Positions 18,488 through 26,912 of a stretch of 64,000 nucleotides of DNA are shown one piece after another. The notes beneath the pieces were generated by a model that was not told the origin of the DNA, did not search any database, and saw nothing but the letters and a program-made list of their open reading frames with translations. The DNA comes from Lachnospiraceae bacterium (GTDB lineage: Bacteria; Bacillota; Clostridia; Lachnospirales; Lachnospiraceae): the NCBI GenBank assembly GCA_015057555.1, contig SVEC01000001.1, forward strand, positions 124,001-188,000. The letters are read 5' to 3'. Each line of letters opens with the position of its first letter. Positions within the stretch are counted from its first letter, which is position 1. The position numbers and the translations under genes are program-made.

Positions 18488-19810
18488 ATGAAGTTTACAT
18501 TTAAAGGTGGAATCCATCCTTATGAGGGCAAGGAGCTCACAGAGGATAAGGAAGTAAAGGAGTATCTTCCTAAGGGAGATATGGTTTATCCACTAAGTCA
18601 GCATATTGGTGCTCCTGCAAAGCCTGTGGTTAAAAAGGGCGACAGAGTTTTGGTGGGACAGTTAATAGCTGAGGCAGGTGGATTTGTATCGGCGAATATT
18701 CATTCGTCAGTTTCAGGTACTGTTAAGGTAATTGAGAATCGATTAACTTCTTCAGGTTCAAAGGTTAACTCCATTGTAATTGAAAATGATGGTCAGTTTG
18801 AATCAGTTGATTTTGCAGCTAATGCCATAGATAAGCCCCTTGAGGAGCTTACCAAGGAAGAAATATTAGATGCAATTAAGGCAGCTGGTGTAGTTGGTAT
18901 GGGCGGAGCTGGTTTCCCAACTCACGTTAAGCTTAGTCCCAAGGAGCCGGATAAGATTGACACTATTATTGTAAATGCATCTGAGTGTGAGCCTTATCTT
19001 ACATCAGACTACAGAAGAATAATGGATGAGGCTGATAAGGTAATAGGTGGTCTTGAGATAGTGCTTACTATGTTCCCGGGCGCTAAGGGAATCATCGGTA
19101 TAGAGGATAATAAGCCTAAGGCTATTAAGCTTCTTAAGGAAAAGCTTGCAGATAAGGAAAATATTGTTGTTAATGCTCTTAAGACTAAGTACCCAGAGGG
19201 TGCAGAGCGTCAGCTTATCTATGCTAACACCGGCAGATACATTAATTCTAAGATGCTTCCGGCAGACGCAGGCTGTATCGTACATAATGTGGATACAGTA
19301 TATGCAATTTATGAGGCAGTTAGAGAGGGTAGACCTCTTATAGATAGACTTGTGACAGTATCAGGAGATGCTATAGAGGAGCCTACTAACTTTGTGGTTA
19401 AAACAGGTACCTCTTATAAAGAACTTATAGAGGCAGCAGGTGGCTTTAAGGGTACGCCAGAGAAGATTATTGCCGGAGGACCTATGATGGGTAAGGCAAT
19501 TTACGAGCTTGATCTTCCAGCAACTAAGTCCTCATCTGCAATACTCCTAATGTCTAAGGATGAGGTGGCAGAGTATGAGGAGAGTCCATGTATTAGGTGT
19601 GGTAGATGTGTGGATGTATGTCCTGGAAGAGTTATGCCTAACGCTCTTGCAAATGCAGTGGAAAGAGATGATATAGATACATTTATGTCTTTAAATGGTA
19701 TGGAATGCTGTGAGTGCGGATGCTGCTCATATGTATGTCCTGCCAAGAGACATTTGACACAGACAATAGCTGGTGCAAGAAAGCTGGTTCTTGCAAGCCG
19801 TAAGAAATAG
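18488..19810 (+). CDS. rnfC: Rnf complex subunit C, NADH-side flavin/Fe-S subunit
   Basis: A 440-residue peripheral subunit of the Rnf ferredoxin:NAD+ oxidoreductase, which couples electron transfer from reduced ferredoxin to Na+ or H+ export. It has an N-terminal RnfC barrel-sandwich domain (to about 120), a Gly-rich nucleotide/flavin-binding region (GVVGMGGAGFPTHVKL) and two 4Fe-4S motifs near the C-terminus (CIRCGRCVDVCP and CCECGCCSYVCP). The N-terminus starts directly at the conserved FKGGIHP. A promoter precedes it, so it heads the rnf operon in order C-(D-G)-E-A-B. Confidence 0.95.
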   Translation: MKFTFKGGIHPYEGKELTEDKEVKEYLPKGDMVYPLSQHIGAPAKPVVKKGDRVLVGQLIAEAGGFVSANIHSSVSGTVKVIENRLTSSGSKVNSIVIENDGQFESVDFAANAIDKPLEELTKEEILDAIKAAGVVGMGGAGFPTHVKLSPKEPDKIDTIIVNASECEPYLTSDYRRIMDEADKVIGGLEIVLTMFPGAKGIIGIEDNKPKAIKLLKEKLADKENIVVNALKTKYPEGAERQLIYANTGRYINSKMLPADAGCIVHNVDTVYAIYEAVREGRPLIDRLVTVSGDAIEEPTNFVVKTGTSYKELIEAAGGFKGTPEKIIAGGPMMGKAIYELDLPATKSSSAILLMSKDEVAEYEESPCIRCGRCVDVCPGRVMPNALANAVERDDIDTFMSLNGMECCECGCCSYVCPAKRHLTQTIAGARKLVLASRKK

Positions 19811-19822
19811 GAGGAACTTGTA

Positions 19823-21496
19823 ATGGAAGAGATGAATTTAAAAATATCCGCTTCTCCTCATGTGAGAAGTAAGGCAACTACATCTGACATTATGTTTGAT
19901 GTAATACTTGCTTTGGTTCCTGCTACAGCATTTGGTATATACCAGTTTGGTTTTTCAGCAGGGGTATTAGTTGCAGTTTGTATATTAACTGCAGTTTTGG
20001 CCGAGATGATATATCAGAAGGCTATGCATAAAAAGGTTACTATAGGTGATTATTCAGCAGTAGTAACAGGCTTACTGCTTGCTCTTAATCTGCCACCTAC
20101 ACTTCCTTGGTGGATGGCTATGGTGGGTACTATATTTGCCATAATCGTAGTTAAGCAGCTTTTCGGAGGATTGGGACAGAACTTTATGAACCCGGCACTT
20201 GCAGGTAGATGCTTCCTGGTGCTTTCATTTGGTTCATATATGACCAGATTCGTATTAGACGGTGTTACACAGGCTACACCACTTGCAAACCTTAGAAATG
20301 GGTTGCCTATAAACATTAAGGATATGTTCCTTGGATATACTGCAGGTACTATCGGAGAGACATCAGCCTTAGCACTTTTGGTTGGTGCAGCGTATTTGCT
20401 TATAAAGAGAGTTATTAGTCCAAAGATTCCGCTTATCTACATCGGAACACTTGCAATCTGTGTAGCAATCTACGCAGCAACTAAGGATTATAATGTGGTG
20501 GATTACACACTTGCTCACCTTTGCGGTGGCGGTCTTATGCTTGGTGCTTGGTTTATGGCAACTGACTATGTTACCTCACCAATTACTGCATGGGGCAAGG
20601 TTATATTTGGTGTAACTCTTGGACTACTTACATTTGTACTTCGAATATTCGGTGGAACACCAGAGGGTGTATCCTATGCAATTATTATTTCAAATCTTCT
20701 TGTTCCACTTATAGAGAAGGTTACAGCTCCTAAGTCCTTTGGATATGGTGCGGAAGTCTCTAAGGAGGAGAAGAAGGCGGCAAAGGCGGAGGCTAAGGCT
20801 GCTAAGGAGGCAGAAAACGCAGAGGCTGATGAAAAGTCAGCACAGATTGCTGAAGCAGAGAATAATGATGAAAAGCCTGTTAAGAAATTCGATGCTAAGA
20901 GCTTTGTAAATGCTATTGTAGTATTATTTGCTATAACACTTGTTATGGGTGCAGCTCTTGGAGTAGTAAATAACGTAACTAAGGAACCAATTGCTAAGAC
21001 TAAGCAGGAGGCTAAGGAAACAGCTTATAAGAATGTATTCCCAACAGCTGCTAAGGTAGCTACAAGCGATACAGTGGATTATGCAAGTATTAATGATGTT
21101 GTTCATCAATTAGGTTATCCAAGTGTAGATATAGATGAGCTTGCCGTGGCTCTTGATTCTTCAGGTGCCCTTGCTGGTTATGTTGTAACAGCAACCACAT
21201 CAGAAGGATATGGTGGAGATATTCAGGTAATAGTTGGTGTCAGCGTAGATGGTACAGTACAGGGGGTTGACTTCCTTACTATCAATGAAACAGTAGGCTT
21301 CGGTCTCAATGCTAAGGAGCCTGAATTTAAGGATCAGTTTGTTGGTAAGAAGGTACTTACCTTTGAGTACACTAAGACAGGTGCTACAAAAGATAGTCAA
21401 ATAGACGCAATCTCAGGTGCTACAATTACTACATCAGCAGTTGTTGATGCAATCAATGCAGCAGTAATGATTGTTAACTTGTTAGGAGGTGTGTAG
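19823..21496 (+). CDS. rnfD-rnfG: RnfD-RnfG fusion, two flavin-bearing Rnf subunits in one chain
   Basis: A 557-residue protein combining two normally separate subunits. Residues 1 to about 305 are RnfD, with about eight to ten membrane helices and the covalent-flavin site DGVTQAT (Thr152). Residues about 306-350 are a charged Ala/Glu/Lys linker. Residues about 350-557 are RnfG: one membrane helix, then an FMN-binding domain ending SGAT with Thr534 as the flavin-bearing residue. The frame is open through the joint, with no stop or internal ribosome site evident. The ApbE flavin transferase that would load both FMNs is not in the window. GGAGG precedes the start by 8 bp. Confidence 0.93.
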   Translation: MEEMNLKISASPHVRSKATTSDIMFDVILALVPATAFGIYQFGFSAGVLVAVCILTAVLAEMIYQKAMHKKVTIGDYSAVVTGLLLALNLPPTLPWWMAMVGTIFAIIVVKQLFGGLGQNFMNPALAGRCFLVLSFGSYMTRFVLDGVTQATPLANLRNGLPINIKDMFLGYTAGTIGETSALALLVGAAYLLIKRVISPKIPLIYIGTLAICVAIYAATKDYNVVDYTLAHLCGGGLMLGAWFMATDYVTSPITAWGKVIFGVTLGLLTFVLRIFGGTPEGVSYAIIISNLLVPLIEKVTAPKSFGYGAEVSKEEKKAAKAEAKAAKEAENAEADEKSAQIAEAENNDEKPVKKFDAKSFVNAIVVLFAITLVMGAALGVVNNVTKEPIAKTKQEAKETAYKNVFPTAAKVATSDTVDYASINDVVHQLGYPSVDIDELAVALDSSGALAGYVVTATTSEGYGGDIQVIVGVSVDGTVQGVDFLTINETVGFGLNAKEPEFKDQFVGKKVLTFEYTKTGATKDSQIDAISGATITTSAVVDAINAAVMIVNLLGGV

Positions 21497-21498
21497 TA

Positions 21499-22260
21499 AT
21501 GGGTAAATTATCAGAGAGATTATACAATGGTATAGTCAAGGAAAATCCAACCTTTGTACAGATGCTTGGTATGTGTCCAACACTTGCGGTTACTACTACA
21601 GCCATTAACGGTATAGGAATGGGTCTTGCCACTACAGTAATCCTTACTCTTAGTAATCTGCTTATAGCGATGCTTAGAAAGGTTATACCTGATAAGGTAA
21701 GAATACCGGCGTTTATAGTAATTATTGCATCATTTGTTACAATAGTTCAGTTTATTATGGAGGCCTTTGTGCCAAGCCTTTACGCTAGCCTTGGTCTATT
21801 TATACCACTTATAGTTGTTAACTGTATTATTCTTGGTAGAGCAGAGTCCTATGCATCAAAGAATAAGCCACTTCCATCAGTATTTGACGGAATTGGTATG
21901 GGACTTGGGTTTACTATAGGACTTACCTGTATAGCAATGGTAAGAGAGTTCTTTGGAACAGGTTGTTTGTTTGGATTTGATATTCTTACACCTGTAAGAG
22001 AATTCTTTGTAAATACAATTGGTGGAATTGAAAATGATAAGCTTTCATATCTGGTTAATCCGGAAAGCTTAAATCCTATTTCAATATTTATAAATCCACC
22101 AGGAGCATTCTTCGTGCTTGCCTTCCTTATAGCATTTCTTAACTACAGAAATATTAAGAAGGCAAAGAAAACCGGAGAGAAGCCTGAGCTTTGTAAGCTG
22201 GCTGACTGTGCAAGCTGTCAGAATCATGCCTGTGCAGGCAAGAAGGGAAAGGAGGACTAA
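21499..22260 (+). CDS. rnfE: Rnf complex subunit E, with a Cys-rich tail
   Basis: A 253-residue membrane subunit with six helices, homologous to RnfA and forming with it the inner-membrane redox core that holds an Fe-S cluster between the two. Conserved NPTFVQMLGMCPTLAV and NCIILGRAE are present. The C-terminus continues about 40 residues beyond the last helix and ends C-KLAD-C-AS-C-QNHA-C, a Cys pattern not part of the core family. That tail could bind metal or simply be a variable extension. The ATG follows the RnfD-RnfG stop by 2 bp, with AGGAGG in the end of the previous gene. Confidence 0.95.
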   Translation: MGKLSERLYNGIVKENPTFVQMLGMCPTLAVTTTAINGIGMGLATTVILTLSNLLIAMLRKVIPDKVRIPAFIVIIASFVTIVQFIMEAFVPSLYASLGLFIPLIVVNCIILGRAESYASKNKPLPSVFDGIGMGLGFTIGLTCIAMVREFFGTGCLFGFDILTPVREFFVNTIGGIENDKLSYLVNPESLNPISIFINPPGAFFVLAFLIAFLNYRNIKKAKKTGEKPELCKLADCASCQNHACAGKKGKED

Positions 22261-22263
22261 GCT

Positions 22264-22836
22264 ATGAATGTTATATTATTTGCCATATCAGCAGCACTTC
22301 TTAGTAACGTAGTACTTAGTCAGTTCTTAGGAATATGTCCTTTCCTTGGAGTATCTAAGAAGGTAGGTACTGCAGCAGGTATGGGAGCAGCGGTTATATT
22401 TGTTATGACCATTGCTTCAGCTGTTACAAGTCTTATATATTACTATGTTTTGGTACCATTTGAGTTAGAGTACCTTAATACAATTGTATTTATATTAGTT
22501 ATTGCGGCCTTGGTTCAGTTTGTTGAGATGCTGCTTAAGAAGATGATGCCAAGTCTTTATCAGGCACTTGGTGTATATCTTCCGCTCATTACAACAAACT
22601 GTGCAGTGCTTGGTATTGCACTTACTAATGTTCAGAAGGAATACAGCATTTTAATGAGTACCTTAAATGGATTATTCTCAGCAGTGGGCTTTGCCATTGC
22701 AATTATAATTCTTGCAGGTATCAGAGAGAAGATTGATAACAATGATGTTCCGGAAAGCTTTAAGGGAGCCCCTGTGGTTCTTTTAACAGCAGGACTTATG
22801 GCTATGGCTTTTATGGGCTTAGCAGGCTTGATTTAA
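22264..22836 (+). CDS. rnfA: Rnf complex subunit A
   Basis: A 190-residue six-helix membrane protein of normal family length. It carries NVVLSQFLGICPFLGVSKK near the N-terminus and TTNCAVLGIAL in the middle, each with one Cys that contributes to the Fe-S site shared with RnfE. It starts 3 bp after the rnfE stop with AAAGGAGG immediately upstream and ends 12 bp before rnfB, so the operon is tightly packed. Its role is intramembrane electron transfer tied to cation export. Confidence 0.96.
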   Translation: MNVILFAISAALLSNVVLSQFLGICPFLGVSKKVGTAAGMGAAVIFVMTIASAVTSLIYYYVLVPFELEYLNTIVFILVIAALVQFVEMLLKKMMPSLYQALGVYLPLITTNCAVLGIALTNVQKEYSILMSTLNGLFSAVGFAIAIIILAGIREKIDNNDVPESFKGAPVVLLTAGLMAMAFMGLAGLI

Positions 22837-22848
22837 GGAGGAAGTAAG

Positions 22849-23637
22849 ATGGATGTAATGTCAATTGTAATTGCAGCAGTTGTAATTGGTGCGGTTGGTA
22901 TTCTTGCAGCTGTTCTCCTTGGAATAGCCAGCGAGAAGTTTAAGGTTGAGGTAGATGAGAAGGAAATTGCCGTTAGAGAGGTGCTTCCTGGCAATAACTG
23001 TGGTGGCTGTGGATTCCCTGGCTGTGATGGCCTTGCTGCAGCTATCGCTAAGGGTGAGGCAAGTGCAAATGCCTGTCCTGTAGGTGGAGAAGAGGTTGCA
23101 AGCAAGATTGCAGCCATCGTAGGTGGCGAGGTTTCAAGCGTAAAGCAGGTTGCATATGTAAAGTGTGCAGGTAACTGTGAGAAGGCTAAGGATGCTTACG
23201 AGTATGTAGGACCGCAGGATTGTAAGATAGCTTCAAATTCACCAGGTGCAGGACCTAAGGCTTGTTCCTATGGATGTATGGGCTATGGCTCTTGTGTTAA
23301 GGCTTGTCAGTTTGGTGCCATTAGCATCGAAGATGGAATTGCAGTGGTAGACAAGGACAAATGTAAATCCTGTGGTATGTGTGTTGCTGCCTGCCCAAGA
23401 AATATTATCGAGATGATTCCTTATGATTCAGGTGCTAAAGTACAGTGTAACTCTAAGGACTTTGGTAAGGATGTAAAGGCTGCTTGTTCAGTTGGATGCA
23501 TAGGTTGTGGAATCTGTGCTAAGAACTGTCCTGAGGGAGCAATTGCAGTAGAAGGCTTCCTTGCCAAGGTGGATTACGCAAAATGTACCGGCTGTGGAAC
23601 CTGTAAGGAAAAATGTCCAGTTAAGATAATAGAGTAA
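22849..23637 (+). CDS. rnfB: Rnf complex subunit B, ferredoxin-side Fe-S protein
   Basis: A 262-residue protein with one N-terminal membrane helix (about 5-27) and a cytoplasmic part that accepts electrons from ferredoxin. Clusters in order: the Fe-S motif CGGCGFPGC (about 48), a second Cys group in CAGNC...C, C...CSYGCMGYGSCVKAC, then CKSCGMCVAACP, CIGCGICAKNCP and CTGCGTCKEKCP. This multi-cluster layout matches clostridial RnfB. AAGGAGGAAG precedes the start. It is the last rnf gene; degV follows after about 35 bp, possibly by read-through. Confidence 0.95.
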   Translation: MDVMSIVIAAVVIGAVGILAAVLLGIASEKFKVEVDEKEIAVREVLPGNNCGGCGFPGCDGLAAAIAKGEASANACPVGGEEVASKIAAIVGGEVSSVKQVAYVKCAGNCEKAKDAYEYVGPQDCKIASNSPGAGPKACSYGCMGYGSCVKACQFGAISIEDGIAVVDKDKCKSCGMCVAACPRNIIEMIPYDSGAKVQCNSKDFGKDVKAACSVGCIGCGICAKNCPEGAIAVEGFLAKVDYAKCTGCGTCKEKCPVKIIE

Positions 23638-23671
23638 AGAATAAATTGGCATTTAAATGGGAGAGAAAATG

Positions 23672-24541
23672 ATGAGAGAATATGTGATAATAGCTGATTC
23701 GACTAATGATATGCCACCGGAGTTTGCGATGGAAAATAATGTAGATATTGTAAAGATTATCTACCAGCTTGATGACGAGGTATATGGTATTGATAAGCAC
23801 CTTTCCATGAAGGAATTCTATGATGAGATGCGAGCTGGAAGGATGACTAAGACAGCAGCACCTAATATTCATCAGATAAAGGAGCATTTTGAAAAGTGGG
23901 CAAAGGAAGGAAAGGATATATTATTTATGTGTCTTTCTTCTGGAATAAGCAGTACTGTAAATAATGCATTTATAGCAAGGGATGAGGTTGCAGAGGAGTA
24001 TCCTGATGTGGATATCTGTGTTATGGATTCCATTTGTTGCGCCGGTGGTCAGGGAATGCTTCTGTACCATGCAGTTAATAACAAGAAAAACGGTATGTCA
24101 GCCCGTGAAAATATGGAAAGCCTAGAGGAGATTAAGCATCATATCATTCAGAAGTTTACTGTGGATGATTTAACATATCTTCAGAGGGGCGGAAGGATAT
24201 CTAAGGCAGCAGCTGCCATAGGTACTGTAATTAATTTAAAGCCACTTCTTCATGTGGATGCAGAGGGTAAGCTTGGAGCTGAGCAAAAAATCAGAGGCAG
24301 AAAGAAAGCTTTAAATCAGCTGATTGAGAATATGGGTCCTGCTATGGGAAGCTATATAGACAAGCAGGAGATGATTCTCGTATGTCACGGAGATTGTGAT
24401 GAGGATGCAGATTATTGTATAAAGCTTATAGAAGAAAAGTATAAGCCAAAGGAGATAATTAAAAGCTATATATCACCAACTATTGGAGCCCATACAGGCC
24501 CGGGAGGATTGGCAATATTTTTTATGGGTGACAATAGATAA
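23672..24541 (+). CDS. DegV-family fatty-acid-binding protein
   Basis: A 289-residue DegV protein. Typical motifs are IIADSTNDMPPE at the N-terminus, TKTAAPNIHQ and LSSGISSTVNNA, which line the fatty-acid pocket, and SYISPTIGAHTGPG at the C-terminus. Family members bind fatty acids and some (FakB) present them to the FakA kinase; no fakA is seen here. GGGAG at 23659 favours ATG 23672 over the adjacent ATG 23669 and the earlier ATG 23657. It is cytoplasmic, without signal or membrane helix. Confidence 0.9.
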   Translation: MREYVIIADSTNDMPPEFAMENNVDIVKIIYQLDDEVYGIDKHLSMKEFYDEMRAGRMTKTAAPNIHQIKEHFEKWAKEGKDILFMCLSSGISSTVNNAFIARDEVAEEYPDVDICVMDSICCAGGQGMLLYHAVNNKKNGMSARENMESLEEIKHHIIQKFTVDDLTYLQRGGRISKAAAAIGTVINLKPLLHVDAEGKLGAEQKIRGRKKALNQLIENMGPAMGSYIDKQEMILVCHGDCDEDADYCIKLIEEKYKPKEIIKSYISPTIGAHTGPGGLAIFFMGDNR

Positions 24542-24582
24542 GCTAGCTGAATATAATGTGTAATAAAAAGTAAGGTAGTCAT

Positions 24583-24849
24583 ATGCGTTTTTTGGAGTTA
24601 AGAGAGAAGGAAGTAATTAACTGTAAAGATTGCAAAAGGCTAGGTTGTGTAGCGGATATAGAGTTTGACCCATGTACGGGGAAGCTGGTAGCTATAGTAG
24701 TGCCAAGTCCGGGAAAATTTTTTTCCTGCTTTGGCGCATGTACAGAGTATTATATACGTTTTTCTAATATTGTAAGGATAGGACCGGATATTGTACTAGT
24801 TGACATAGATGCCTGTGATATTAGAAAGGTAGAGGATAGAAAAAAATAA
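24583..24849 (+). CDS. YlmC/YmxH-family sporulation-associated protein
   Basis: An 88-residue PRC-barrel protein. The opening RFLELREKEVINCKDCKRLG and the GCVADIEFDPCTGKLVAIVVP block are characteristic of the YlmC/YmxH family found in endospore-forming Firmicutes and their relatives. In those it is linked to sporulation genes; the precise function is not established. The presence of several Cys (CKDC, FSCFGAC) is a family feature. It lies 24 bp ahead of nrdR. Confidence 0.88.
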   Translation: MRFLELREKEVINCKDCKRLGCVADIEFDPCTGKLVAIVVPSPGKFFSCFGACTEYYIRFSNIVRIGPDIVLVDIDACDIRKVEDRKK

Positions 24850-24873
24850 CAAACTAGGAAGAGGAGAAAGTAT

Positions 24874-25329
24874 ATGAAGTGTCCATTTTGTGGTGATGAT
24901 AACACCAGAGTAATTGATTCAAGACCTGCTGATGATAATTCTGCTATAAGAAGAAGACGTCAGTGTGATGAGTGTGGTAAGAGATTTACAACCTATGAGA
25001 AGGTTGAGACCATACCTCTCATCGTTATCAAGAAGGATAAGAACAGAGAAACCTATGACAGAGCAAAGATTGAGTCGGGTGTTGTTCGCTCCTGTCACAA
25101 GCGTCCTGTATCTGTAACTCAGATAGAGGACTGTATCGATAATATTGAGAACAAGATTTTTACCTTAGAGGTTAAGGAAATCGAGAGCAAGAAGATTGGT
25201 GAGATTGTTATGGATGAGATAAAGAATCTTGACCAGGTTGCATATGTAAGATTTGCATCTGTATATAGAGAGTTTAAGGATGCAAATACATTTATGAGTG
25301 AGCTTAAGGAATTACTAAACAGCAAGTAG
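24874..25329 (+). CDS. nrdR: Ribonucleotide reductase regulator NrdR
   Basis: A 151-residue repressor of ribonucleotide reductase genes. The N-terminal zinc ribbon is CPFC...CDEC (Cys 3, 6, 31, 34) with the RRRR stretch between, followed by an ATP-cone domain (about 49-139, starting LIVIKKDKNRETYDRAKI) that senses ATP/dATP. Length is typical. It binds NrdR boxes near nrd operons; none was seen in this window. AGAGGAGA precedes the ATG. It appears co-transcribed with yigZ 10 bp downstream. Confidence 0.96.
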   Translation: MKCPFCGDDNTRVIDSRPADDNSAIRRRRQCDECGKRFTTYEKVETIPLIVIKKDKNRETYDRAKIESGVVRSCHKRPVSVTQIEDCIDNIENKIFTLEVKEIESKKIGEIVMDEIKNLDQVAYVRFASVYREFKDANTFMSELKELLNSK

Positions 25330-25338
25330 GAGAAAAAT

Positions 25339-25959
25339 ATGTTAGAGAGCTACATTAATCTTATAAAGGGTGGAGAGGGAGAAATCGTAGAGAAAAAGTC
25401 CCGCTTTATAGGTCAAATAGAGGTTGTTAAAACTGAAGAGGAGGCTTATGCCTTTATAGAAAAGATTAAGAAAAAGCACTACGATGCCAGACATAATTGT
25501 TTTGCTTTTTCTATAGGTGAGGATATGCCCCTTCAACGTTTCTCTGATGACGGAGAGCCCCAGGGAACTGCGGGAAAGCCTATGCTTGAGGTTATAAATG
25601 GCTCTGGAATTCATAATATTTGCATAGTTGTTACCAGATATTTTGGAGGAACCTTGCTTGGTACAGGTGGATTGGTTAGAGCCTATACTGATGCCAGTAA
25701 GGAAGCACTTAAATACTGCGAGACCAAGCTTATGCAAAGGCTTATACCGGTGGATATAGCTACAAACTATACTGATATGGGTAAGATTCAATATATTTTA
25801 AATACTGCTGGAGTAAATGTTGTGGACACTTTGTTTACTGATGAGGTTATGATAAAAGTAGAGCTCCCATATGACACACACAGTAAAATCATAGGTGATA
25901 TTACCGAAGCGACGGGAGCCAGAGCGAAGCTAACCATATATGATGAAATATTTGGCTAG
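25339..25959 (+). CDS. yigZ: YigZ/IMPACT-family protein
   Basis: A 206-residue protein of the UPF0029/IMPACT family. It shows KSRFIGQIE, the HNCFAFSIGED segment, and the strongly conserved RFSDDGEPQGTAGKPMLEV followed by VVTRYFGGTLLGTGGLVRAY. Bacterial YigZ has a two-domain fold resembling translation-factor domains; its role is undetermined. TTG/ATG choice is simple: ATG 25339 with AGGAG 9 bp upstream. Its stop overlaps the stop of the opposing ABC permease gene (shared CTAG), so the two are convergent. Confidence 0.93.
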   Translation: MLESYINLIKGGEGEIVEKKSRFIGQIEVVKTEEEAYAFIEKIKKKHYDARHNCFAFSIGEDMPLQRFSDDGEPQGTAGKPMLEVINGSGIHNICIVVTRYFGGTLLGTGGLVRAYTDASKEALKYCETKLMQRLIPVDIATNYTDMGKIQYILNTAGVNVVDTLFTDEVMIKVELPYDTHSKIIGDITEATGARAKLTIYDEIFG

Positions 25960-26903
25960 ATTATAGTTTTTAAAAATACTGCGATTAGTGCAGTTAACAT
26001 TATAAGAGGAAGCACCTTTTCGAGAAGGGTGCTTTTTCTTATGATAATTCCAAGTAACATAGCTATTACAAAGCTTATTACAGCAGCAACAAGAGAGAAT
26101 ATTACGTACAAGCCAAAACCGAAGGTTACATACAGGCAAATGATTCCAATAATTGCTACTGGTATAATAGAAGTAAGAATAGATAGTGTTCTTACCTGCA
26201 ATATTTCACTGTTAGGAAGTGCAACATATATATTTTTTTCTGAATCATGAAGAAATAGAAGTAAGCCAAGTAAACCAGAAAAAAGTAATAATACGCTGAC
26301 AATTTCAACCATAGGTAAATCTATATGATACATCATATTTTCAAATGTAAATTCACCAGATGTGGTATCAGCGATAGTAAACACCTCAGGACTATTTCTG
26401 TAGAAATCAAGACCATCCTTTAGCTCTTGGTTCCAAGTAGGATTATCCACTGCGTAAAGAAGAATATCCTCAGCACATACGCTGACCATAGCACTAAAGA
26501 AGGTTTCATTGATTACTGCATGAAATGTGGAGGCGGGTGTAACGTATAGGGAAACAGGATTATCCCAGGCTGTTCCTGCTACATATGCTTGGAAAAACCC
26601 ATCTGGAATAAGATATCCGCACTCTGCGTAGCCGGATTTAACATCCTTAAGGAGCTGTTCTTCAGTATCTACTGTATAGAAGGTGTATATGGAATTAATA
26701 TCTCCCAGATAGGATACTAAGCTGTCATAGTATCCTGTGGAATCCTCACTAAACATAGCAACCTTAATATCAGCACTTTGACTTTTGGCTGGTAGTAGCT
26801 TATATATTCCAGTTAGAAGTACCATAGTAAGCAGGATAGATATATACATCTTCCTACACAATATTCTCTTTGTTAAAGCTATAAATCTGTTAGCTGTTTT
26901 CAT
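25956..26903 (-). CDS. ABC-2-type transporter membrane subunit (second permease)
   Basis: A 315-residue protein with one N-terminal membrane helix (about 17-35), a ~150-residue extracytoplasmic region and about five C-terminal helices. This is the ABC-2 exporter layout. The extracellular part has DIKVAMFSEDSTGYYDSLVSYL, a pattern often seen in such permeases. It is the last gene of a three-gene minus-strand unit: ATPase, permease 1, permease 2, with 9-38 bp gaps. It probably forms a heterodimer with the product of the preceding gene. Substrate unknown. The stop codon overlaps that of yigZ. Confidence 0.8.
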   Translation of the reverse strand: MKTANRFIALTKRILCRKMYISILLTMVLLTGIYKLLPAKSQSADIKVAMFSEDSTGYYDSLVSYLGDINSIYTFYTVDTEEQLLKDVKSGYAECGYLIPDGFFQAYVAGTAWDNPVSLYVTPASTFHAVINETFFSAMVSVCAEDILLYAVDNPTWNQELKDGLDFYRNSPEVFTIADTTSGEFTFENMMYHIDLPMVEIVSVLLLFSGLLGLLLFLHDSEKNIYVALPNSEILQVRTLSILTSIIPVAIIGIICLYVTFGFGLYVIFSLVAAVISFVIAMLLGIIIRKSTLLEKVLPLIMLTALIAVFLKTII

Positions 26904-26912
26904 AGTTACCTC

